From Streptomyces sp. SM10 (lineage in GTDB: Bacteria; Actinomycetota; Actinomycetes; Streptomycetales; Streptomycetaceae), in contig NZ_NEUF01000049.1 of assembly GCF_002910915.1 (NCBI RefSeq), positions 1-59,821 of the forward strand: a stretch of DNA of 59,821 bases, read 5' to 3'. Shown piece by piece: positions 51,465 to 58,350 of this stretch; the first letter of the stretch is position 1, and each line of letters begins with the position of its first letter. The translations under genes and the position numbers were made by a program. The notes beneath the pieces were generated by a model. The model did not search any database, was not told where the DNA came from, and saw nothing but the letters and a program-made list of their open reading frames with translations.

Positions 51465-52910
51465 TCAGACCGCCGGGGCCGGGTACGTCGGGTACTCCAC
51501 GCCGGAGACGTGCTGCACGACCCGGATGACCTGGGAGGAGTAGCCGAACTCGTTGTCGTACCAGAGGTAGAGGATCGCGTTGTCGCCCTCGACCTTCGTG
51601 GCGCCCGCGTCGACGATCGAGGCGTGGCGGGAGCCGATGAAGTCGCTCGACACCGCGTCGGGAGCCGTGATGAAGTCGATCTGGCGCCTGAGTGGCGAGG
51701 TCAGCGACACGTTGCGGAGGTGGTCGAGGACCTCCTCGCGGCTGGTGCCGCGCGCGAGCTGCAGGTTGAGGATCGCGATGGAGACGTCCGGCACCGGAAC
51801 ACGGATCGAGCTGCCGGTGATCTTCGCCTGGAGGCCGGGCAACGCCTTGGTGACGGCGGAGGCGGCGCCCGTCTCGGTGATGACCATGTTGAGCGGGGCC
51901 GAGCGGCCACGACGGTCCGAGTTGTGGTAATTGTCCAGCAGGTTCTGGTCGTTGGTGAACGAGTGGACGGTCTCCACGTGGCCGCGCAGCACACCGTACT
52001 CGTCCGCCATCGCCTTGAGCGGCGGGACGATCGCGTTGGTGGTGCAGGAGGCGCAGGAGATGATCTGCTCGTCCGGCTTGATCGTCTCGTGGTTGACGCC
52101 GTGCACGATGTTGGGGACGTCGCCCTTGCCGGGTGCGGTCAGGACCACCTTCGCGATGCCGGGGCGCAGGTGCCTGGACAGTCCCTCGCGGTCGCGCCAG
52201 CGGCCCGTGTTGTCGATGAGGATGGCGTCCTTGATGCCGTGCGCGGTGTAGTCCACCTCCGTGGGGTCGTCGGAGTAGATCACCTGGATCTCGTTGCCGT
52301 TGGCGATGATCCTGCTGTTCGCCTCGTCGACGGTGATCGTGCCCTGGAACTGGCCGTGGATGGAGTCGCGGCGCAGCAGCGAGGCGCGCTTCACGATGTC
52401 CTGTCCGGCGCCCTGGCGCACGACGATGGCGCGCAGGCGCAGCCCGTTGCCCGAGCCGGTCTTCTCGATCAGCAGGCGGGCCAGCAGGCGGCCGATGCGG
52501 CCGAATCCGTAGAGGACGACATCGCGCGACTCGCGGCGCTCCGTCTTGTTGGTGCCCGTCGCGCCGGCCACGGCCTCGGCCGTGAAGTCGTCCACCGACA
52601 GGCCGCGGTCGTCGCTCCGGTAGGTCGCGGCGAGCATGCCGAGGTCGATCTGCGACGGGCCGAGGTCGAGCGCGGCCAGAGCGTGCAGGAAGGGGAGGGT
52701 CTCGGTGACCGAGAGCTCCTCGCCGGCTATCTGCCGGGCGAACCGGTGGGTCTTGAGGATGCTGACCACCGACTTGTTCACCAGGGAGCGGCTGTGGATC
52801 AGGATCGTGACGTCCCGCTCCCGGTGCAGCTTCCCGATGAGCGGGATCATCGACTCCGCGATCTCCTCGCGGGTCTTCCAATTGGTGAACGAGTCCTCGG
52901 TGGCAGTCAC
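51465..52910 (-). CDS. gap: Glyceraldehyde-3-phosphate dehydrogenase, long form
   Basis: 481 aa. A helical N-terminal extension of about 125 residues precedes a standard GAPDH: NAD-binding GFGRIGR (135-141), catalytic Cys289 in SCASCTTNAI, and the C-terminal WYDNEFGYSSQV. It interconverts glyceraldehyde 3-phosphate and 1,3-bisphosphoglycerate. The extension and the RQGAGQDIVKRASLLRRDSI region set it apart from the 335-aa glycolytic enzyme, so it is probably a second, specialised isozyme. ATG at 52910; an AT-rich promoter-like stretch lies just upstream (52925-52950). Confidence 0.95.
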   Translation of the reverse strand: MTATEDSFTNWKTREEIAESMIPLIGKLHRERDVTILIHSRSLVNKSVVSILKTHRFARQIAGEELSVTETLPFLHALAALDLGPSQIDLGMLAATYRSDDRGLSVDDFTAEAVAGATGTNKTERRESRDVVLYGFGRIGRLLARLLIEKTGSGNGLRLRAIVVRQGAGQDIVKRASLLRRDSIHGQFQGTITVDEANSRIIANGNEIQVIYSDDPTEVDYTAHGIKDAILIDNTGRWRDREGLSRHLRPGIAKVVLTAPGKGDVPNIVHGVNHETIKPDEQIISCASCTTNAIVPPLKAMADEYGVLRGHVETVHSFTNDQNLLDNYHNSDRRGRSAPLNMVITETGAASAVTKALPGLQAKITGSSIRVPVPDVSIAILNLQLARGTSREEVLDHLRNVSLTSPLRRQIDFITAPDAVSSDFIGSRHASIVDAGATKVEGDNAILYLWYDNEFGYSSQVIRVVQHVSGVEYPTYPAPAV

Positions 52911-53116
52911 AAGTCCATCTTTCGAGCTAGGCGGTGCTCATATGTTAACCGCACCGGAATCCGCTCGTTCAGCCGGTGCCGGTACGGGTGCGCAGGGCCC
53001 CGGCGGCCCGGCCCGCGGGAAGGAGCGCGCCCAGGGTGGCGATGATCAGGCCGCCGAGCGCCCACGCGCGAGCCCCACGCCCACCGTGCGTGTGCCGGTC
53101 GGGTGGGGCCGGGCGG

Positions 53117-53359
53117 TCAGAACGGGAAGCGGCTGCGGGCGCGGCGGCCGGCGGAGCCGCTGCTGCCCACGGCCTTGGAGCTGCTGCGGAACGGCTTGCT
53201 GAAGAGCCGGCCCAGGATGCCCGGCGCCTTCCCGCCGACACGCGAACCGACTCCGAGCGTTCGCTGGGTGCCACGTTCGGGGTGGCGGGACAGACGCGGC
53301 ACGAAGAACGCGAGGACGGCCAGAACGACACAGACGGCGACGATACCGATAATCATCAT
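53117..53359 (-). CDS. Small membrane protein, DUF6411-like
   Basis: 80 aa. One N-terminal membrane segment (MMIIGIVAVCVVLAVLAFFV) is followed by a basic, Ser/Gly/Arg-rich tail with the motif LGRLFSKPFRSSSKAV. I recall Streptomyces homologues labelled DUF6411; the name is from memory. ATG at 53359 (53356 also possible) with GGGAG upstream. It lies 206 nt upstream of the GAPDH gene in the same direction. Function unknown. Confidence 0.8.
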   Translation of the reverse strand: MMIIGIVAVCVVLAVLAFFVPRLSRHPERGTQRTLGVGSRVGGKAPGILGRLFSKPFRSSSKAVGSSGSAGRRARSRFPF

Positions 53360-53510
53360 GAAAGGCTCCCAGGGTCGATGTGCCCTGCCGTGTGCCCTCC
53401 TGGAGGACCGGTATGCGTCGCCGCTCCGCGCGCAGTCGCCGCACGGGCGGCCGGTGCGCCGTCCCTGGGGAGAGCCAGGTCCCGCAATGGCCGGAACCCG
53501 GCGGAGCCGG

Positions 53511-54050
53511 TCAGCCGGCGGCGCCCGCCCGCTCCTCGTCGGCGTCGAGGATCGAGATCTCCAGCTTGCGCAGCAGCCGCGCGAGCTGCCGGCGCTCGGA
53601 GGGGGACAGTCCGCCGAGCATCCGGTTCTCGTTGTCCAGGTGCTCGGTGAACGCCGTGTCCACCGTGGCGAGACCCTTCTCGGTGAGGCGGGAGTAGACG
53701 ACCCTGCGGTCCTGGGTGTCCCGCTCGCGGACGATGAGTCCGTCCTTCTCCAGGCGGTCGATCCGCAGGGTCACCCCCGCAGACGACACCAGGCCCGAGT
53801 CGGCCAGCTGTCCCGCCGTCAGCCGGTAGGGCTCGCCCGACCTGCGCAGCGCCGTCAGGACGTCGAAACCCGCCACGGACAGGCCGTGCCGCTCGATCGA
53901 TTCGGTGAGCCCCGTGCTGTAGCGGAGGAAGGAGCGGTGCAGCCGGGCGAGCACCTCGAGGGGGCTGGTGTCCAGCTCCGGACGCTCCCGCGCCCAGTCC
54001 TCGACCACCTTCGCCACGGCATCGTGGTCCGCGTGCCTTGACGCTGCCAT
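53511..54050 (-). CDS. MarR family transcriptional regulator
   Basis: 179 aa. Winged helix at about residues 60-125: LSVAGFDVLTALRRSGEPYR, TAGQLADSGLVSSAGVTLRI, wing DTQDRRVVYSRLTEKG. Start placed at the ATG at 54050, 6 nt after GGAGGGG. It lies 97 nt downstream of the MFS transporter gene in the same direction and probably represses the divergent transporter/dehydrogenase promoters, where two TTAAGNGCTTAG sites occur. MarR ligands in such clusters are often the aromatic substrate itself. Confidence 0.92.
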   Translation of the reverse strand: MAASRHADHDAVAKVVEDWARERPELDTSPLEVLARLHRSFLRYSTGLTESIERHGLSVAGFDVLTALRRSGEPYRLTAGQLADSGLVSSAGVTLRIDRLEKDGLIVRERDTQDRRVVYSRLTEKGLATVDTAFTEHLDNENRMLGGLSPSERRQLARLLRKLEISILDADEERAGAAG

Positions 54051-54147
54051 CCTCATCCCCTCCGTACGGCTCGAGCCGGCGTCCCTCCGGCTTCTCACGG
54101 CACTGAGAATCTTACCGCTGAGGCGATGGGCGGCTCAGCCGCAGGTG

Positions 54148-55515
54148 TCAGGCGTTGAGTTCCTCCAGCGTCCTGCCCTTGGTCTCGACGGCGAACCACG
54201 CGATCACCACACCCACCGTGGCGATCACGGCGAGCTGCGCGAAGACCAGGGCCAGGCCGCCGCCCGCTCCGATGACCGCGCCGACGGCCACCGGGCCGAG
54301 AATGACGCCGAGCCTGTTCCACAGGCCGCCGAACGCAGCGCCCCTGGCCCGGTTGGCCGTGGGGTACAGCTCGGGGGAGTAGAGGTAGAGGCCCGCGTTG
54401 ATCGCGTAGAGGAAGAAGGTGGTGCAGGAGGCGAAGACGGCGACCTGGCCGCCCGAGGTCGCGCCGGCGACCGCCAGGACGGCGAGCGAGAGCGTGGTGC
54501 CGACGAACGCGCCGATGAGGGCGGGCCTGCGGCCGATGCGGTCGATCAGCATGGCCATCACGAAGGTGCCGAGCAGGCCGGTGACGTTGCTGAGCAGGGT
54601 GAAGACCAGCGCCGTCGTGAGATCCAGTCCGAACTCCTTCGTGTAGAGGGACGGCAGCCAGGTGGAGATGCCGTGGTTGACGTAGTACGCGACGAACCAC
54701 AGCCCCGAAAGAACCGCCGTGCGCCGCAGATAGCGTCCTCGGAACAGGTCCTTCAGCGTGCCTCTGGGCTCGTTCGGCCCGTCCGAGGACGGGACCGGCG
54801 CGGGCAGCTCCTCGGAGGTCGCGCGGGCGACCTCCGCCTCGATCCGGGCGACGGCCGCCTCGGCCTCCGCGCTGCGCCCGCGGGACAGCAGCCAGCGCGG
54901 GGACTCCTCGACGTGGCGGGGCAGCAGCGCGGCGATCACGACCGGCAGGGCGCCCACCAGGAACATCGCGCGCCAGCCGAAGGCGGGGACGACCCAGACG
55001 GCGAGGAGTGTGGCCGCCGCGAGCCCGGCGGGGAAGATCATCTCGTAGAGCAGGACGAAACGGCCCCGCTTGTCGGACCGGGCGATCTCGTTGATGTACG
55101 TGGCCGCGACGGGCACGACCCCGCCGATCCCGAGTCCCTGGAGGAACCGGAAGACGGAGAAGGTCTCGATGGTGCCGGAGAAGGCCACGGCAAGGCTGGC
55201 GAGGCCCGTGACGCCGACGCCCAGTGCGACGGTGCGCACCCGCCCGATGCGGTCGCCGAGCCAGCCGGCGGCCAGGGCGCCGAGCAGCATGCCGATCGAG
55301 GCCGAGGTGACGGCGAAGGTGGCCTGCCCGGTGGACAGGTTCCACTCCTTCATCAGGACGGGCAGCGCGGATGCGGCCAGCAGCTGATCGAACGCCTCGA
55401 AGAAGGTGACGGCGCCGATCAGGAACCGGACCTTGACGTGCCACCGCGAGTGCGGCAGTCGTTCGAGTCTCGCGGCAATGGAGCCGAGAGCGGGTTTGCC
55501 GGCCACAGTCGTCAT
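54148..55515 (-). CDS. MFS transporter, aromatic acid/niacin-type
   Basis: 455 aa with 12 membrane segments. An N-terminal amphipathic stretch (ARLERLPHSRWHVKVRFLIG) leads to FFEAFDQLLAASALPVL and GWLGDRIGRVRT after the second segment, and PRWLLSRGR in the central loop. The family (sugar porter-like/AAHS) takes up aromatic acids, niacin or related compounds. ATG start. Divergent from the aldehyde dehydrogenase gene and followed by the MarR gene, so it is probably the importer for the pathway substrate. Confidence 0.9.
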   Translation of the reverse strand: MTTVAGKPALGSIAARLERLPHSRWHVKVRFLIGAVTFFEAFDQLLAASALPVLMKEWNLSTGQATFAVTSASIGMLLGALAAGWLGDRIGRVRTVALGVGVTGLASLAVAFSGTIETFSVFRFLQGLGIGGVVPVAATYINEIARSDKRGRFVLLYEMIFPAGLAAATLLAVWVVPAFGWRAMFLVGALPVVIAALLPRHVEESPRWLLSRGRSAEAEAAVARIEAEVARATSEELPAPVPSSDGPNEPRGTLKDLFRGRYLRRTAVLSGLWFVAYYVNHGISTWLPSLYTKEFGLDLTTALVFTLLSNVTGLLGTFVMAMLIDRIGRRPALIGAFVGTTLSLAVLAVAGATSGGQVAVFASCTTFFLYAINAGLYLYSPELYPTANRARGAAFGGLWNRLGVILGPVAVGAVIGAGGGLALVFAQLAVIATVGVVIAWFAVETKGRTLEELNA

Positions 55516-55584
55516 GGAGGGTGTCCTTCCGCGGGCAGAGGGGTTCCGGAGACAGTAGGGGGGTTATATCTAAGCGGTCAATGG

Positions 55585-55596
55585 TTAAGAGCTTAG
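55585..55596. promoter_or_regulatory. Candidate MarR site A
   Basis: TTAAGAGCTTAG, nearly palindromic, 70 nt upstream of the transporter start. It shares 11 of 12 bases with site B and lies in an unusually AT-rich stretch. Confidence 0.55.
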
Positions 55597-55691
55597 GAAC
55601 TGTGCCCCCGGCGACCCGGTAGCCATCATCGACGCCACGGATCCTGTGCTCAAGGACTTCCTGGCGGTGATTTCACCTCGGGGTCTTGCGT

Positions 55692-55719
55692 CTAGAAACT
55701 TAAGCGCTTAGATTTCTAG
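55692..55719. promoter_or_regulatory. Candidate MarR site B
   Basis: Two 13-bp arms (55692-55704 and 55707-55719, 11 of 13 complementary) around CG, with TTAAGCGCTTAG at the core. It lies about 90 nt upstream of the aldehyde dehydrogenase start, where it could repress that promoter. Confidence 0.68.
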
Positions 55720-55805
55720 TGCTTCGAGAGTTCAGTGCGGAGAGGCCGACGAGCCTGTCCGCGACCGGAGTTCACCCTCATCCCGCCTCGCCCGGAGGTC
55801 CACCC

Positions 55806-57290
55806 GTGCCGCAGTTCCCCACCGAAATCCTGATCGCGGGCCAGTGGCGGCGCGGTGCGGGCGAGCCCGTCGACACGATCGACCCGTCGACCGGGCGTGT
55901 GCTCGCCACCGTCCACTCCGCCTCGGCGGACGAGGTCGCCGAAGCCGCGGAAGCCGCGGCCCAGGCCGTGGCCGACCCGGCCTGGCGTGAGCTGCCCGCC
56001 CACGTGCGGGCGGGGCTGCTGCACCGGATCGGCGCGCTCACCGAGCAGGCCGCCGGCGAACTCTCGGCCCTGCAGACCGCCGACACCGGCAAGACCCTCG
56101 CCGAGACCAGGGCCCTCGCACTCAGCGCGGCAGGCACCTTCCGCTACATGGCTGCCGTGCTGGAGACGGCCGAGGAGTCGGTGACCCCGTCCCGGGGTGC
56201 GTACGTCACCGTGAGCACCCACGAGCCGATCGGAGTCGTCGGCGCGATCAATCCCTGGAACTCCCCGGTCGCCAGCGACGCGCAGAAGATCGCCCCCGCC
56301 CTCGCCGCGGGCAACGCGGTGATCCTGAAGCCCGCGGCCTGGACCCCCCTGGTCTCCCTGGCGCTCGGAAGGCTGATCTTCCAGGCGCTGGAGGAGTACC
56401 GGCTGCCGGTCGCGCTGCTGTCCGTCCTGCCCGGGAGCGGCCGGGTGGTGGGCGACGCCCTCGTGCGCCACCCGCGCGTCGGTCGTATCGGCTTCACCGG
56501 GGGTACGGAGACCGGCAGGTCCATCGCCGAGACCGCCGCCCGCAGGCTGGTCCCCGTCTCGCTGGAGCTGGGCGGCAAGTCCCCGACGATCGTGCGCGCC
56601 GACGCCGACATCGAACAGGCTCTGGCCGGTGTGATGTTCGGGATCTTCTCGTCCAGCGGGCAGTCCTGCATCGCGGGCTCCCGGCTCTTCGTGGCACGCG
56701 AGATCTACGACTCCTTCGTCGGCGAGCTCGCCCTGCGGGTACGGGCCCTGCGGGTCGGCCCCGGCACCGACCCGGCCACCCAGGTCGGCCCCCTGGTGCA
56801 CCACCGCCACCGCGACTCCGTCGCCGCCTACGTCGACCTCGCCCGGTCCGAGGGTGCCCGCGTCCTCTGCGGCGGATCGGCGCCCGAAGGAGGGCTGTAC
56901 GAGGACGGTGCCTACTACCTGCCCACCGTCCTGGACGGCCTGGAGAACACCTCACGCACCTGCCAGGAGGAGATCTTCGGTCCGGTCCTGGTCGCCCTGC
57001 CCTACGCCGACGAGGACGACCTGGTCCGCCAGGCCAACGACTCGGTCTACGGCCTCGCCTGCGGGATCTGGACCCGTGACCTGCGAGCCGCCGGTGCGCT
57101 GGCCCGCCGGATCGAGGCCGGAACGGTCTGGATCAACACCTACAAGCAGTTCAGTGCCTCCACCCCCTTCAGCGGGTGGAAGGCCAGCGGCCTCGGCACG
57201 GAGAAGGGTCGCGACGCCATCCGCGCCTACCAGCGCCAGAAGTCCCTGTACTGGGGCATCTCGGACCATCCGCTTCCCTGGGCCAACTGA
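55806..57290 (+). CDS. NAD-dependent aldehyde dehydrogenase
   Basis: 494 aa, standard ALDH length. Oxyanion Asn152 in NPWNSP, catalytic Glu254 in LELGGKSP, nucleophile Cys288 in SSGQSCIAGSR, and EEIFGPVL near the C-terminus are present. Resembles the 2-hydroxymuconic semialdehyde/betaine aldehyde group, fitting a ring-cleavage pathway. GTG at 55806 with GGAGGT 7 nt upstream. First gene of the plus-strand operon; the dioxygenase follows after 32 nt. Probably repressed by the MarR protein. Confidence 0.93.
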   Translation: MPQFPTEILIAGQWRRGAGEPVDTIDPSTGRVLATVHSASADEVAEAAEAAAQAVADPAWRELPAHVRAGLLHRIGALTEQAAGELSALQTADTGKTLAETRALALSAAGTFRYMAAVLETAEESVTPSRGAYVTVSTHEPIGVVGAINPWNSPVASDAQKIAPALAAGNAVILKPAAWTPLVSLALGRLIFQALEEYRLPVALLSVLPGSGRVVGDALVRHPRVGRIGFTGGTETGRSIAETAARRLVPVSLELGGKSPTIVRADADIEQALAGVMFGIFSSSGQSCIAGSRLFVAREIYDSFVGELALRVRALRVGPGTDPATQVGPLVHHRHRDSVAAYVDLARSEGARVLCGGSAPEGGLYEDGAYYLPTVLDGLENTSRTCQEEIFGPVLVALPYADEDDLVRQANDSVYGLACGIWTRDLRAAGALARRIEAGTVWINTYKQFSASTPFSGWKASGLGTEKGRDAIRAYQRQKSLYWGISDHPLPWAN

Positions 57291-57322
57291 CCCGGCACGC
57301 CCGCCCGTCCTGGAGGGACCCC

Positions 57323-58333
57323 ATGCATCAGCCACCGCCCGGTCCGATCGCCCGGCTCCGCTCGCTGCGCTACGTCGAGCTGCACACCCCGGCCTTCACC
57401 GAGGCCGCCGACTTCTACGAGGACGTCTGGGGTCTCGAGACCGTCGAGTCCGACACCGGTGCACGCTGGCTCCGCGGCACGAGCGACGAGCACCACGTCC
57501 TGCACCTCACCGAGCGCGACCGGGTCGGCCTCGGCCGGATCGCCTTCGCCGTCGCCACACCCGCCGAGGTCGACCGTGCGGCCCGGCAGCTCGAAGCCCG
57601 CTCGATCGTGCCCGTCACCGGACCCGGCCCGCTCGACCAGGCGGGCGGCGGCTACGGACTGCGCTTCACCGACCCCGAGGGCCGCCTCATCGAGATCAGC
57701 GCCCAGGTCGAGGCCGTCGCCCCGCGCGGCCGGGACGGGGCCGTGCCCGTGGGGGTCACCCACGCCGTGCTCAACACCACCGACATCGACGCCGCGGTCG
57801 CCTTCTACCGCGACGTCCTCGGGCTGCGCGTCTCCGACTGGTCCGAGCACCAAATGGCTTTCCTGCGCTGCAACAGCGACCACCACTGCATCGCCTTCAA
57901 CCAGGCGGAGTGGACCTCGCTGAACCACGTGGCGTACGAGATGACCTCGGTCGACCACTTCATGCGGGGCCTGGGACGGCTGCGCCACCACGGGATCACC
58001 CCGCAGTGGGGTCCCGGCCGGCACGGCCCCGGGAACAACACCTTCTCCTACTTCACCGACCCGTCCGGACTGGTCTGCGAGTACACCTCCGAGGTCGCCC
58101 AGATCGTCGAGGACGCCTGGATCGCCCGGGTCTGGCGACGGGTCCCCGAGCTCTCCGACCTGTGGGGCACGGCCGGCCCGCCCTCGAAGGACATCCGCTG
58201 CAGCATGGCCGGCTCCCCGGACCCAGGCCCGCTCGCTCCCGTAGACGCCCCGGATCCCGGCCCGCCCGCTCTCCCCGACACCCAGGGTGCGGCCCCGCTC
58301 GCTCCCGTAGACGCCCAGGAGGCCACCGCATGA
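57323..58333 (+). CDS. Two-domain VOC protein, extradiol-type dioxygenase
   Basis: 336 aa. Two vicinal-oxygen-chelate modules (about residues 13-128 and 143-258) as in catechol 2,3-dioxygenase. The C-terminal module has the iron triad His147 (VTHAVLN), His202 (LNHVAYE) and Glu253 (VCEYTSE), plus FSYFTDPSG. It probably cleaves a catecholic ring meta to the hydroxyls, giving a semialdehyde for the neighbouring dehydrogenase. A Pro/Ala tail after about residue 295 carries a repeated LAPVDA. ATG with GGAGGGA. The stop overlaps the next start as ATGA. Confidence 0.9.
   Translation: MHQPPPGPIARLRSLRYVELHTPAFTEAADFYEDVWGLETVESDTGARWLRGTSDEHHVLHLTERDRVGLGRIAFAVATPAEVDRAARQLEARSIVPVTGPGPLDQAGGGYGLRFTDPEGRLIEISAQVEAVAPRGRDGAVPVGVTHAVLNTTDIDAAVAFYRDVLGLRVSDWSEHQMAFLRCNSDHHCIAFNQAEWTSLNHVAYEMTSVDHFMRGLGRLRHHGITPQWGPGRHGPGNNTFSYFTDPSGLVCEYTSEVAQIVEDAWIARVWRRVPELSDLWGTAGPPSKDIRCSMAGSPDPGPLAPVDAPDPGPPALPDTQGAAPLAPVDAQEATA
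58228..58250 (+). repeat. 23-bp direct repeat in the VOC tail, copy 1
   Basis: Identical to 58294-58316 (core CGCTCGCTCCCGTAGACGCC). Encodes the LAPVDA unit of the low-complexity C-terminal tail. Confidence 0.85.
58294..58316 (+). repeat. 23-bp direct repeat in the VOC tail, copy 2
   Basis: Second copy of 58228-58250, 66 bp downstream and in the same reading frame, so the protein tail is an internal tandem-type expansion. Confidence 0.85.
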
Positions 58334-58350
58334 GTTTCCTGAGTCAACCT
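58330..58350 (+). pseudogene. Start of a third operon gene, interrupted by the IS110 element
   Basis: ATG at 58330-58332 overlaps the dioxygenase stop TGA (ATGA), the usual sign of a translationally coupled next gene. Only MSFLSQ or so can be read before sequence belonging to the IS110-type element begins. The rest of the gene should lie beyond the window. Identity unknown. Confidence 0.5.

Noticed and set aside
48955..52881. Minus-strand open frame of 1308 codons
   Set aside because: It runs antisense to the SGNH and SpoIIE genes and through the GAPDH gene in a wrong frame; composition is Arg/Pro/Gly-rich and no family motif appears. It is a product of high G+C content.
52969..53110. Short minus-strand hydrophobic reading (RAWALGGLIIATLGALLPAG) after the DUF6411-like gene
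   Set aside because: It has a plausible membrane segment, but I found no start codon with a ribosome site in frame and no conserved motif.
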